DNA of 51,729 nucleotides from Methylomonas sp. (GTDB lineage Bacteria; Pseudomonadota; Gammaproteobacteria; Methylococcales; Methylomonadaceae), in NCBI GenBank assembly GCA_026988155.1, contig JALSLW010000051.1:1-51729 (forward strand), in the 5' to 3' direction. Under the pieces are notes generated by a model. It worked only from the letters and a program-made list of their open reading frames with translations, did no database searches and had not been told where the DNA came from. This document shows, piece after piece, positions 20,018 to 28,812 of this stretch (position 1 is the first letter of the stretch; the number at the start of each line of letters is the position of its first letter). The translations under genes were made by a program, and so were the position numbers.

Positions 20018-20806
20018 ATGAGTTGGCTGGGCAAAGTGGTAGGCGGTGCATTTGGCTTCTTAATGGGAGGGCCGTTGGGCGCTATTCTTGGTGCTTCTGT
20101 AGGGCATCAGTTTGATGAGGGTTTGCAAGGGATAAGCGATGATGAAGGATTGAATCTTGGTGATCAGCATCGTGTTCAAATGGCTTTTTTTACCGCCACT
20201 TTTTCTGTTATGGGTCATATGGCAAAGGCTGATGGCCGAGTGACACCCGATGAGATTAAGTTGGCTAAACGTGTAATGGATGAGCTGGCTTTGTCAGGAG
20301 AAATGCGGAAAACAGCGATTAATCTATTTGAACAGGGTAAGGCGACTAACTTTCCTCTTGGCGATGTATTAGAGCAGTTTCGCAGGGAGTGCCATAGACG
20401 GACGAATTTAATTCGCATGTTTTTGGAGCTGCAGATGCAGGCTGCTTATGCTGACGGACAATTGGACTTGGCTGAAGAAAGTGTGCTGCATAAAATTTGT
20501 GAGCATTTGGGCATTTCAAAATTTGAATATCAGAGAATTAAACTTCAGTTTCAGGCACAGCAGCGGTTTTATGAACACAGTCAGCAGCATCAAGTGGAAA
20601 ACAGGCTAGATGATGCATATGCCGTTCTGGGAGTTTCAAAAAACGCAACAGATGCTGAGGTTAAAAAAGCGTACCGCAGGCTAATGAGTCAGCATCATCC
20701 TGACAAATTAGTGGCAAAAGGGTTGCCGGAAGAAATGATGACAATTGCCAAGGAGAAAACACAGCAAATAAGAAAAGCATATGAAACAATAAAGGAAAGC
20801 CGATAA
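20018..20806 (+). CDS. djlA: Membrane-anchored co-chaperone DjlA
   Basis: The 262-residue protein has an N-terminal glycine-rich membrane helix with GxxxG repeats (about 5-30), a central TerB-like helical domain (about 50-175) and a C-terminal J domain (from about 198) with the HPD motif at 227-229. This order is diagnostic for DjlA, a DnaK co-chaperone facing the cytoplasm. It is divergent from purC and converges on pilT. Confidence 0.93.
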   Translation: MSWLGKVVGGAFGFLMGGPLGAILGASVGHQFDEGLQGISDDEGLNLGDQHRVQMAFFTATFSVMGHMAKADGRVTPDEIKLAKRVMDELALSGEMRKTAINLFEQGKATNFPLGDVLEQFRRECHRRTNLIRMFLELQMQAAYADGQLDLAEESVLHKICEHLGISKFEYQRIKLQFQAQQRFYEHSQQHQVENRLDDAYAVLGVSKNATDAEVKKAYRRLMSQHHPDKLVAKGLPEEMMTIAKEKTQQIRKAYETIKESR

Positions 20807-20827
20807 GATTGAGTATCTGCAATTAAT

Positions 20828-20851
20828 CTTCCCCCTTTTAAAAGGGGGAAG
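20828..20851. terminator. Perfect 24-bp palindrome between djlA and pilT
   Basis: CTTCCCCCTTTT is followed directly by its exact reverse complement. The GC-rich stem with A/T tracts at its tip lies in the 53-bp gap between convergent genes and is the natural bidirectional terminator for both. Confidence 0.65.
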
Positions 20852-20859
20852 CTAAAAGC

Positions 20860-21897
20860 TTATCGGAACATATCTTTATTAACCGCCTTAACCATTGCTA
20901 TTTTTGATGTGATATAGCCTTTGTCGACATGTTCTTTGAGATTCTGGTCTAATGTCTGCATGCCATCCTTACGGCCTGTTTGAATGGCAGAATACATTTG
21001 TGCAACTTTAGCTTCCCTAATTAAGTTGCGGATTGCCGGAGTGCCTACCATAATTTCGTGGGCGGCAATTCGCCCGCCGCCAATTTTTTTCAGCAGTGTC
21101 TGTGAAATAACTGCCTGGAGTGATTCTGACAGCATGGCGCGGATCATGTCTTTTTCGGCTGAAGGGAATACATCAATTATACGGTCAATGGTTTTAGCTG
21201 CAGACGTTGTATGCAAAGTACCAAAAACTAAATGGCCTGTCTCGGCGGCAGTTAATGCCAGGCGAATAGTTTCTAGGTCACGCATTTCGCCAACTAGAAT
21301 AATGTCCGGGTCTTCCCTTAGTGCTGAACGCAAGGCGTTATTAAAGCTTTGTGTGTCTCTATGAACTTCTCTTTGGTTGATTAAGCATTTTTTGCTTTCA
21401 TGAACAAATTCTATAGGGTCTTCAACCGTTAAAATATGAGCATAATCATTAGCATTGATATGGTCAACCATGGCGGCTAAAGTAGTTGATTTACCAGAAC
21501 CTGTTGGGCCTGTTACCAGAACTAAGCCTCTTGGTTTTTTACACAGTTCTTCAAAGAATTTAGGTGCATTCAAGTCTTCTAGTGTGAGTACATCGGAGGG
21601 AATGGTTCTAAAAACCGCAGCTGCTCCGCGTTCCTGATTAAATGCGTTGACACGAAATCGGGCTACACCTGGCAATTCGAAAGAAAAATCAGTTTCAAGA
21701 AATTCTTCGTAGTCTTTTCGCTGCTTGTCATTCATGATGTCATAAATCAGCGCATGAACTTCTTTATGGTCCAAGTCGGGAATATTTATTCTGCGGATGT
21801 CCCCGTCTACTCTTATCATTGGCGGCAGTCCGGCAGAAAGGTGTAGGTCCGACGCTTTGTTTTTAACTGAAAAAGTCAATAATTCAGCAATATCCAT
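20860..21897 (-). CDS. pilT: Type IV pilus retraction ATPase PilT
   Basis: A 345-residue hexameric ATPase that depolymerises type IV pili and drives twitching. The N-terminal ASDLHLSAGLPPMIRVDGD segment, Walker A GPTGSGKST (130-138), the Asp box, the His box GTLHTTSA and the AIRNLIRE motif (essential for retraction in PilT) are all intact and nearly identical to Pseudomonas PilT. pilU, which often follows, is absent here; the next gene is convergent djlA. It is divergent from yggS, as in pseudomonads. Confidence 0.96.
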   Translation of the reverse strand: MDIAELLTFSVKNKASDLHLSAGLPPMIRVDGDIRRINIPDLDHKEVHALIYDIMNDKQRKDYEEFLETDFSFELPGVARFRVNAFNQERGAAAVFRTIPSDVLTLEDLNAPKFFEELCKKPRGLVLVTGPTGSGKSTTLAAMVDHINANDYAHILTVEDPIEFVHESKKCLINQREVHRDTQSFNNALRSALREDPDIILVGEMRDLETIRLALTAAETGHLVFGTLHTTSAAKTIDRIIDVFPSAEKDMIRAMLSESLQAVISQTLLKKIGGGRIAAHEIMVGTPAIRNLIREAKVAQMYSAIQTGRKDGMQTLDQNLKEHVDKGYITSKIAMVKAVNKDMFR

Positions 21898-22004
21898 TAG
21901 GTGTCTCCGCAGTATTTAAATTAATTCATTTAAATATAGATCATCTCTTTGGGTTTTTAAAGGTCTGAGGTTTAATAGTAGAATTTCACAATAGCTATTC
22001 GTAA

Positions 22005-22688
22005 ATGAACAAGATAAAACAGCGGTTAAAAAAAGTAAAATCCCTTATGCGTTATGCTGAGTCAGAAACAGGACGAAACAAAGGGTCTGTGCAGTTGCTG
22101 GCTGTCAGCAAAACAAAGCCGACAGCAGTTATTGCGGCAGCCTATCAGGCAGGACAAAGGCTGTTTGGCGAGAGTTATCTACAGGAAGCTTTGGCAAAAC
22201 AGCGGGCGCTGGCTGCTTATGATATAAGCTGGCATTTTATAGGTCCGATACAGTCTAATAAGACAAAAGCTATCTCAGCCCACTTTAATTGGGTACATAG
22301 TGTAGATAGGTTAAAAATTGCCAAACGGCTCAGTGAACAGCGTCCTGGCCATTTGCCTAGTCTGAATATTTGTTTGCAAGTGAATATTAGTGATGAAGCA
22401 ACAAAATCCGGCGTTACGCTTGAAGAGCTGCCATCATTGATTGACCAGGTCGGTCTGTTGCCAAATATTTGTTTGCGGGGGGTAATGGCCATTCCTGAAC
22501 CTGCCACTGGTTTTGAGAGTCAATGCCTACCCTACCGCGAGCTTTATCAGACTGTAAAAAAGTTGAAGCATGTTTCTTTGGATACCTTTTCTTTTGGTAT
22601 GTCGGGTGATTTAGAAGCAGCTATCGCAGAAGGTTCGACAATAGTGAGGGTAGGTTCTGCATTGTTTGGTAAAAGGAATTATAAATAA
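22005..22688 (+). CDS. yggS: PLP homeostasis protein YggS/YBL036C family
   Basis: The 227-residue pyridoxal-phosphate-binding TIM barrel contains the LLAVSKTKP motif (PLP-lysine), HFIGPIQSNK, and the C-terminal SFGMSGDLEAAIAEGSTIVRVG phosphate-binding stretch. It buffers PLP and affects amino acid and keto acid balance. In related bacteria it is followed by proC-yggT; here a convergent TauE/SafE gene follows instead. Confidence 0.94.
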   Translation: MNKIKQRLKKVKSLMRYAESETGRNKGSVQLLAVSKTKPTAVIAAAYQAGQRLFGESYLQEALAKQRALAAYDISWHFIGPIQSNKTKAISAHFNWVHSVDRLKIAKRLSEQRPGHLPSLNICLQVNISDEATKSGVTLEELPSLIDQVGLLPNICLRGVMAIPEPATGFESQCLPYRELYQTVKKLKHVSLDTFSFGMSGDLEAAIAEGSTIVRVGSALFGKRNYK

Positions 22689-22710
22689 AGGTGCTGAAGG
22701 TATATCATGG

Positions 22711-23499
22711 CTAAGAAATCATCAGCTTAATTCCCATGCCTAGCAACAATAGGGCAATCAATGGACGAAGCACTTTATCCGGCAATTTTTTTCCAATAAG
22801 ACTGCCTAAATAAATGGCGGGGATACCGCCAAAGAGCAAGCCAAACAGTAAGCTAAAGTCGACACTTCCAAAATGCAAATGGCCTAAACCGGCAACAGCT
22901 GTTAGGGGAACGGCATGGGCAATGTCTGTTCCTACGATGGCGATAGACCGTTTGTGCGGATATAGCAGGAAAAGAATGGCTGAGCCGATGGCTCCCGCAC
23001 CGACAGAAGAAAGTGTGACCACGCAGCCAAGTAAGCATCCACAGAAAACGGTGATATGAGGCCTGAAATTTCTAACAAAATTAACGACAAAGCTATCGTT
23101 GTGTTTAGAATGGATAAAGGCAATTAAGCGACTTTTTATTAGGATAATAAAAGACGTTAAAATCAGCATTACACTGAGTGTCAGCATTATGATATTGTCA
23201 AAATTGACGCCGGCCTGTTTTAAATGCTCCAAAATTGAAATGGTAATGATGGAGCAGGGCACGCTTCCGCTCCCCAAAAGTAAAACAACTTTCCAGTCGA
23301 TAGTGTTATTTTTGTGATGAAAATAAATGCCGCTGCATTTTGTTAGCGCGGCATACAATAAGTCTGTTCCAACGGCGATGGCGGGCGATATTCCAAATCC
23401 AAGGACTAGGATAGGGGTCATCAATGACCCCCCCCCGACACCTGTCAGGCCAATAATCAAGCCAACCAGCGCACCGGCAGCAATGTGAAAAAGTTCCAA
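22711..23499 (-). CDS. TauE/SafE family sulfite/organosulfonate exporter-like permease
   Basis: The 262-residue inner-membrane protein has about eight hydrophobic helices in two similar halves. Each half starts with a family-typical glycine motif (GLTGVGGGSLMTP near 19-31; VGAGAIGSAI in the second). The TauE/SafE family moves sulfite, sulfonates or other small anions. It is divergent from cysB, the sulfur-assimilation regulator, which supports a sulfur-related role by context only. The frame appears to start with TTG and lacks a good ribosome-binding site. The GVGGGS motif is encoded through a G9 homopolymer (23428-23436 on the + strand as C9). Confidence 0.82.
   Translation of the reverse strand: MELFHIAAGALVGLIIGLTGVGGGSLMTPILVLGFGISPAIAVGTDLLYAALTKCSGIYFHHKNNTIDWKVVLLLGSGSVPCSIITISILEHLKQAGVNFDNIIMLTLSVMLILTSFIILIKSRLIAFIHSKHNDSFVVNFVRNFRPHITVFCGCLLGCVVTLSSVGAGAIGSAILFLLYPHKRSIAIVGTDIAHAVPLTAVAGLGHLHFGSVDFSLLFGLLFGGIPAIYLGSLIGKKLPDKVLRPLIALLLLGMGIKLMIS
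23428..23436. repeat. C9/G9 homopolymer tract within the TauE/SafE gene
   Basis: Nine C on the + strand (G9 in the coding sense) lie about 65 bp from the gene start and encode the glycines of the GVGGGS motif. A slip of one base would truncate the permease, so the tract is a possible phase-variation site. Confidence 0.8.
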
Positions 23500-23600
23500 T
23501 ATCTATTTAGTGTTTGTGAAAAAATGAGCAAATATAGCGCAAGTTGTATATATTTAAAAGTAATTTAAAAATATATAATTATTCCAAAAAAAGATAAGAG

Positions 23601-24572
23601 ATGAAGCTGCAGCAGTTGCGCTACTTAATAGAAATTGAAAACCAGGCTCTTAATATATCTAAAGCGGCTTTGGTTTTATGTACATCGCAATCGGGGATAA
23701 GCAAGCAGATCGCTCTGCTGGAGGGTGAGCTGGGAGTTGATTTGTTTGAGCGAAATGCTAGAAAATTGACAGCACTTACTGTGGCAGGAGAGCGGGTTTT
23801 AGCATTAGCAAAAGAAATGCTTAATAAAGCGGATGATATTAAGCAAGTGGCTGAAGAATTTGCGGGCAAACAGAAATCTATAGGCATAGCGACCACTCAT
23901 ACCCAGGCACGGTATGTTTTGCCGGCCATTGTAGAGCAATTTTTATCAAAGTACCCTGATATCAGTCTGAATTTGCAGCAGGGAACTCCTGAGCAGGTTG
24001 CCACTCTATTAGAGCAGAATGAAGTGGATATTTCGATTGCGACAGAGGTGTTGGCTGGCCGTGAAACTTTAGTTGCTTTGCCTTGCTATCGGTGGAGCAG
24101 AAGTGTTATCGTTAAAAAGGATCACCCTTTAGCACAGAAGCATAAGTTGACTCTGGCGGATATTGTGCAATATCCCATCATTACCTATGTTCATGGATTT
24201 ACTGGGAGGTATAAGCAGGATGAGGCCTTTGCTCGGCATAAGCTTCAGCCAAATATAGTGCTGACAGCTGTTGATGCTGATGTAATTAAAACCTATGTCA
24301 GGCTAGGGTTGGGGGTAGGAATTATTGCCGATATGGCATTTAATCCGGAACATGACTGTGACTTAAGGGTGTTAAGCGTAAAACACTTATTTGGCGTAAG
24401 CACAAGCCAGATTGCAATAAAGAAAGGCCGGCATATAAAGCCCTGCATCTATCCCTTTATTGAGATGTTTGCTCCGCATTTAACTAGAACATTGATTGAT
24501 CGGGCGATTGGGTGTACGGATTTGGAAGCAAGAAAAACGGTCTTTACTAATGTTTTAATTCCCATATACTGA
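23601..24572 (+). CDS. cysB: LysR-family sulfur regulator CysB
   Basis: The 323-residue protein has the LysR winged helix-turn-helix (1-60, MKLQQLRYLIEI; TSQSGISKQIALLE) and a CysB-type effector domain with the TTHTQARYVLPA ligand-binding loop (about 97-108). Its length and N-terminus closely follow E. coli CysB (324). It should activate cysteine-synthesis genes in response to N-acetylserine or sulfate limitation; Cbl is an alternative. The 101-bp region shared with the divergent TauE/SafE gene is a probable self-regulated promoter. Confidence 0.9.
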   Translation: MKLQQLRYLIEIENQALNISKAALVLCTSQSGISKQIALLEGELGVDLFERNARKLTALTVAGERVLALAKEMLNKADDIKQVAEEFAGKQKSIGIATTHTQARYVLPAIVEQFLSKYPDISLNLQQGTPEQVATLLEQNEVDISIATEVLAGRETLVALPCYRWSRSVIVKKDHPLAQKHKLTLADIVQYPIITYVHGFTGRYKQDEAFARHKLQPNIVLTAVDADVIKTYVRLGLGVGIIADMAFNPEHDCDLRVLSVKHLFGVSTSQIAIKKGRHIKPCIYPFIEMFAPHLTRTLIDRAIGCTDLEARKTVFTNVLIPIY

Positions 24573-24706
24573 TTATTATAAATGTACTGGTTTTTTGAAA
24601 AGTTGTGAAATGCGAATGAATGATTTGGCAACGTAGAATAAAAATGAGTTATGTCACTTGTCTATTGTGGCATATGGCACTATATTTTTAAGAACATATC
24701 TTTATT

Positions 24707-24727
24707 AACCTATAGCTATAGGTTTTT
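24707..24727 (+). terminator. 18-bp palindrome plus T-run after cysB
   Basis: AACCTATAGCTATAGGTT (24707-24724) is a perfect palindrome followed by further T residues to 24727. It could terminate cysB or be an operator for the promoter just downstream. The 24573-24958 gap holds this, the promoter candidate at 24735 and no convincing gene. Confidence 0.4.
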
Positions 24728-24734
24728 GTTGGTA

Positions 24735-24750
24735 TGGCTTATTTATTGCA
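24735..24750 (+). promoter_or_regulatory. Candidate sigma-54 promoter of exopolysaccharide block A
   Basis: TGGCTTATTTATTGCA fits the sigma-54 consensus TGGCAC-R-N4-TTGC-W at TGGC, R and TTGCA, with the invariant GG and GC at the required 10-base spacing. Transcription would start near 24761, leaving a leader of about 200 nt before the first gene. Two-component, sigma-54-dependent control (PrsK/PrsR) is known for exosortase-type exopolysaccharide loci, which makes the match credible. No enhancer site was identified. Confidence 0.5.
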
Positions 24751-24958
24751 TACTGATTTTGGTTTTGATATTGCATTGCGCTGAAGTCATGCGGATAAAT
24801 TTTTATCTCACAGGAACCCTTAAGGTCATTATCCTGTAATATAGGGTGCTGTATAATATGGCTGTTATTATAGATTGGTGACGGACGAATTTATAACGCC
24901 ACTTTAGATGTGATTTATATGTGGTACCTAACTATTTATTTGAATAACGGAAAATAGA

Positions 24959-25549
24959 ATGATCAAGTTTAAAAAAATTGTAAGTTTATTGGCAGTAACA
25001 ATAATGATCCTGTCTTCGGCCAGTAGTTTTGCTGAAGTGGCTGCGGATAAGAATGTGAAGAAGAAAGCTTACACAGTAAATCCTGGTGATGTTATTGAAA
25101 TTAGTGTCTGGAAAGAAGAAGGCATGCTGCAAGATGTAGTTGTTAGACCTGATGGAGGCATATCATTTCCTCTGGCTGGCGATGTGCAGGTAGAAAACTT
25201 GAGTATCAGCGAGATTGAAAAAGTCATTACTCAAAAATTAAAGCAGTATCTGGCTGACCCTGTTGTTACAGTGTCAGCCAAACAATTGGCGGGCAATAAG
25301 ATATATGTTATCGGGCAGGTTAGAGCATCCGGGGAGTTTCCAGTCAACCGAAATGTTGATGTTATGCAGGCACTCAGTATGGCGGGCGGAATGACACAGT
25401 TTGCATCGGTCAACAACATTATCATTCTGCGCAGAGATGCAAATGGTAAGCAGCAGGCGATAGAATTTGAATACGGTGAATTGGAAGATGGCGATGAGCT
25501 GGAGCAAAACATAGTGCTTCAAGCAGGTGATGTGGTCGTTGTACCTTAG
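24959..25549 (+). CDS. Polysaccharide export protein (Wza/EpsA-like, exosortase-cluster type)
   Basis: The 196-residue protein has a Sec signal peptide (about 1-25, ending SFA) and then the polysaccharide biosynthesis/export (PES) domain (YTVNPGDVIEISVW, VRPDGGISFPLAGDV) and one SLBB domain (YVIGQVRASGEFPV; MQALSMAGG). It is the short periplasmic/outer-membrane export component typical of XrtA/PEP-CTERM-type clusters. No lipobox cysteine is visible, so unlike Wza it is probably not a lipoprotein. First gene of block A. Confidence 0.88.
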   Translation: MIKFKKIVSLLAVTIMILSSASSFAEVAADKNVKKKAYTVNPGDVIEISVWKEEGMLQDVVVRPDGGISFPLAGDVQVENLSISEIEKVITQKLKQYLADPVVTVSAKQLAGNKIYVIGQVRASGEFPVNRNVDVMQALSMAGGMTQFASVNNIIILRRDANGKQQAIEFEYGELEDGDELEQNIVLQAGDVVVVP

Positions 25550-25558
25550 TTGGTTTTG

Positions 25559-26899
25559 ATGTTGAATAAATTAGCTGGAATCTCCTGCATTATGAAATAT
25601 AGTTCTTTTAATTCTTTTTTAAAGAAAGATGTCTGTCTGTTTTTATTGCTCGCTAGTAGTTCTTTTATGTGGACAGGTTCTGTTAATGCGAGAGAAATTT
25701 ATCTTTTGCCTTCAATAACTCTTCACACGGAATACGATGATAATAAAAGGCTGAGGGAAACTAATAAATATGCTGCTTTTGGTGTGATTACTCGTGCAAA
25801 CGCTAAAGCTGGCATTCGATCAGACAGCTATGATATAGCTCTTGATAGTCAGGTCAGCATTAATCGCTATGCTGTTAATAAGGGCAGTAGGGGCGATGTC
25901 GACATTGACAGTGAAGATTTTAGGTTTGATTTATCATCATTTTACAATTTGACCGAAAAAAACAGAATAGGATTGAGCGCTAATTACACGCAGGATACAA
26001 CACTGACTAGTGAATTTCTTGCTGATGCCAATCAAGACGGAAAAGTTGATGGAGCCGATGGATCAGGCATTACAAATGAAAGGAATATACAACGCAACAA
26101 ATGGTCAGTTGCACCTGATTGGGGCTATTCATTATCAGAAACGCAACTGTTGCAAGCGAACTATTCACATACAGAAGTAGCTTATGACTCGTCAGAAGCT
26201 AGTTCGTATGTTGACTATGCAATAGATTTTGCACAAATTAGTTTTAAGCAGCAATGGACGCCATTGTTTAGTAATAGTTTGAGTACTTCGGTCATGTTTT
26301 ATGATGTGCCTGAAAGAGATCAGTTGATTACTGAGTACAGTATAAATGTTGGAGCAGAATATCAGATAGCACCTACTTGGTTTGCTTCGTTTCAAGTCGG
26401 ATCACGATTTACTAAAACAGAGGTGCCATCTGTGTTTGTGTTTAATAGACAGACAAGAAATTTTGAAGAGGTGAATAATTCTTCTGATACGCAAGGATTG
26501 ACCTTTTCATTTAGTATGGACAAACAATTTGAATCCGGACATACAGGGATAAGCTACTCGCGATCAACCAGTGCGCAAGGGGATGGACGTTTGCAGTTAA
26601 GGGATACTGTTAATGCTTATTTTAAGTATAATTTTGCTCAAAATTGGCACCTATCATTAACGGGAAGCTATAGCGATTCAACGTCTGCAAATAATGGCGA
26701 TAATAATAATGATAGAACTTATTTTAGAATTAGACCTTCTATCAGGTGGGCGTTTGATAGGCAAACTAGCCTGACAGCAGGCTATCAATATAGAACGCAA
26801 AAATACAACGGCAGCAGTAATTCTGGAAGAGCTGATTCAAACTCAGTCTTTCTGGTGCTAAATTATCGATGGGGCAAGATTGCAACGCAGCGATATTAA
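25559..26899 (+). CDS. Outer-membrane beta-barrel protein of exopolysaccharide locus
   Basis: This protein of about 446 residues has a signal peptide (cleavage after SVNA) followed by alternating polar/aromatic strands through to a C-terminal NYRWGKIATQRY, as in outer-membrane barrels. It resembles the exosortase-locus barrels (TIGR03016 / EpsL type) that accompany export proteins and probably forms or lines the exit channel. Between early strands is a calcium-loop-like DANQDGKVDGADG (about 156-168). An ATG at 25592 gives a more usual signal peptide than that at 25559, so the start is uncertain. It lies 10 bp after the export gene. Confidence 0.72.
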   Translation: MLNKLAGISCIMKYSSFNSFLKKDVCLFLLLASSSFMWTGSVNAREIYLLPSITLHTEYDDNKRLRETNKYAAFGVITRANAKAGIRSDSYDIALDSQVSINRYAVNKGSRGDVDIDSEDFRFDLSSFYNLTEKNRIGLSANYTQDTTLTSEFLADANQDGKVDGADGSGITNERNIQRNKWSVAPDWGYSLSETQLLQANYSHTEVAYDSSEASSYVDYAIDFAQISFKQQWTPLFSNSLSTSVMFYDVPERDQLITEYSINVGAEYQIAPTWFASFQVGSRFTKTEVPSVFVFNRQTRNFEEVNNSSDTQGLTFSFSMDKQFESGHTGISYSRSTSAQGDGRLQLRDTVNAYFKYNFAQNWHLSLTGSYSDSTSANNGDNNNDRTYFRIRPSIRWAFDRQTSLTAGYQYRTQKYNGSSNSGRADSNSVFLVLNYRWGKIATQRY

Positions 26900-26978
26900 A
26901 TGCTTAATATGTTTCGGGCAGAGACTTTACGGTAGCTCGAAACCAAAAACAAAGAATTGAATTATTAGAGGGTTTATA

Positions 26979-28730
26979 GTGGAAGAGCAGGCGGAAAAAG
27001 GAATTCAGGATTATATTGGGGTTTTAAAACGGAATAAAAATAAAATGCTGGTAATTGGTTTAATAGCATTTTTTTTAACACTTATCATTGCCGCCAAATG
27101 GCCGGCTACATATAGGTCAACAGCGACAATACTGATTGAACAGCAGGAAATACCTCAAGATTTGGTCAGATCAACGGTCACTAGTTTTGCTGATCAGCGA
27201 ATTCAGGTTATAAGCCAGCGAGTGATGAGTTCTGTTAATCTGAAAAAGATTGTTGATAAATTTGAGCTTTATCAAAAAGAACAGAAAGTCGACCCGATTA
27301 GTGTGGTTTTGGAAAAAATGAGGGAGCACATTAATTTAGAAATGGTCAGCGCAGATGTGGTCGACCCAATGACTGGCCGGCCAACCCAGGCCACTATTGC
27401 GTTTACCCTTTCATTTGAAAGCAAATCACCTAAAAAGGCTCAGCAGGTAGCTAATGAACTGGTGAATCTTTATTTGAACGAAAACTTAAAGCGACGCTCA
27501 GAAATTGCAACAGAAGCAACCAGTTTTTTAGCTATTGAGTCAAAAAAGCTTGCCCAGTTAATGGCTGCGTTAGAAAAAAAACTGGCAAAATTTAAAGAAG
27601 AAAATGAAGGTAGCCTGCCTGAGTTGCAGTCATTAAATATGACGTTAATGGATAGAACAGAGCAGCAGCTGATGGAAACAAACCGTCAAGTTTCTTCTGC
27701 AAATGACCGCGTTGTTTATTTAGAAGCTGAACTGTCTCAGATTGAGCCTAATATGACTACTTTTTCAGAAACGGGCCAGAGAATATATGGTTCTAGAGAC
27801 AGACTGAAAACATTAGATGCGCAATTAGTCACCCTAAAAGCCAAGTATGCTGCTGATCACCCTGATGTACTGAAAATGCAGAAAGAAATAGCAGCCTTGG
27901 AAGCAGAGGTTGGAGGCGTTGATAAAATGGAGCTCGTTAAACAGCTTAAAGGGAAAAAGGCTGAATTAACGGTATTGCTAGATCGGTATTCTGCTGAACA
28001 TCCTAATGTTAAGGAGCTTAAGCAGCAAATAGTCAACTTAGAGGAGGCTTTAAAAAGACCGGCTAAAACAAAGAAATCAGTTAATGCAAGGCCGGATAAT
28101 CCCGCTTACATTCAGCTGTTAGCTCAGCTTAATGTTGCCAAGGTTGAACGTTCAACTATGATGGCGCTCAAAAACAAGTTACTTGCCAAGCTAGAGAAAT
28201 ATGAACAGGGACTGCTTAAAGCGCCTCAAGTTGAAAGGCAATATTTAGCAATGACTCGTGAATATGACAATACACTAATGAAATTCCGCGAAGTTAAAGC
28301 CAAGCAAATGGAAGCCGATATGTCGCAGGCAATGGAAAAAGATCGCAAAGCTGAAAGGTTTTCATTAATTGAGCCTCCTATCTTTCCGGAAGAGCCATTC
28401 AAGCCGAACCGTAAAGCCATTGTATTTTTAGGTTTTATTTTATCATTGGGATTGGCTGCGGCATTTGCCTTTATCAAAGAAGCATTGAATTCGGCTATTT
28501 ATGGTTCGCGTGCTGTAGTGGCTGCAACTGGCAAACAGCCTTTAGTGGTTATTCCCTATATTGAGAATGCAGAAGATATTTCTGCAAATAGGAAAAGGAG
28601 AATAAAACTATTATCCTTTTTATTAGCAGGGATAGTTCTTGGTGTTATGTTCTTTCATTTTTATATCATGCCGCTGGATGTTCTATGGTATGTTCTTTTC
28701 AGGAAGGCGGGGCTTAGTCAGCCTGGGTAG
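26979..28730 (+). CDS. Wzz/GumC-type chain-length determinant
   Basis: The 583-residue inner-membrane polysaccharide co-polymerase has an N-terminal cytoplasmic stub, a first membrane helix (about 24-42), a large periplasmic coiled-coil region, the proline-rich EPPIFPEEPFKPNR segment and C-terminal helices (about 484-505 and 543-565). The coiled coil contains two similar copies of a Y-x-A/S-D/E-HP-D/N-V motif followed by an L..QI..LE heptad, an internal duplication. It begins with GTG after AGAGGG. It controls polymer length and connects Wzy to the export protein, working with the kinase-like ATPase encoded next. Confidence 0.88.
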   Translation: MEEQAEKGIQDYIGVLKRNKNKMLVIGLIAFFLTLIIAAKWPATYRSTATILIEQQEIPQDLVRSTVTSFADQRIQVISQRVMSSVNLKKIVDKFELYQKEQKVDPISVVLEKMREHINLEMVSADVVDPMTGRPTQATIAFTLSFESKSPKKAQQVANELVNLYLNENLKRRSEIATEATSFLAIESKKLAQLMAALEKKLAKFKEENEGSLPELQSLNMTLMDRTEQQLMETNRQVSSANDRVVYLEAELSQIEPNMTTFSETGQRIYGSRDRLKTLDAQLVTLKAKYAADHPDVLKMQKEIAALEAEVGGVDKMELVKQLKGKKAELTVLLDRYSAEHPNVKELKQQIVNLEEALKRPAKTKKSVNARPDNPAYIQLLAQLNVAKVERSTMMALKNKLLAKLEKYEQGLLKAPQVERQYLAMTREYDNTLMKFREVKAKQMEADMSQAMEKDRKAERFSLIEPPIFPEEPFKPNRKAIVFLGFILSLGLAAAFAFIKEALNSAIYGSRAVVAATGKQPLVVIPYIENAEDISANRKRRIKLLSFLLAGIVLGVMFFHFYIMPLDVLWYVLFRKAGLSQPG

Positions 28731-28812
28731 ATTTAAGATATAGATTATGCAACAGTAACCGAGCGAAATATTTAGCAATTACAGCAATCAAACATATTTT
28801 TAAAGATATAAA

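Noticed and set aside
24651-24839. 62-codon hydrophobic frame between cysB and block A
   Set aside because: It overlaps the palindrome and the sigma-54 candidate, has no ribosome site and looks like AT-rich chance sequence.
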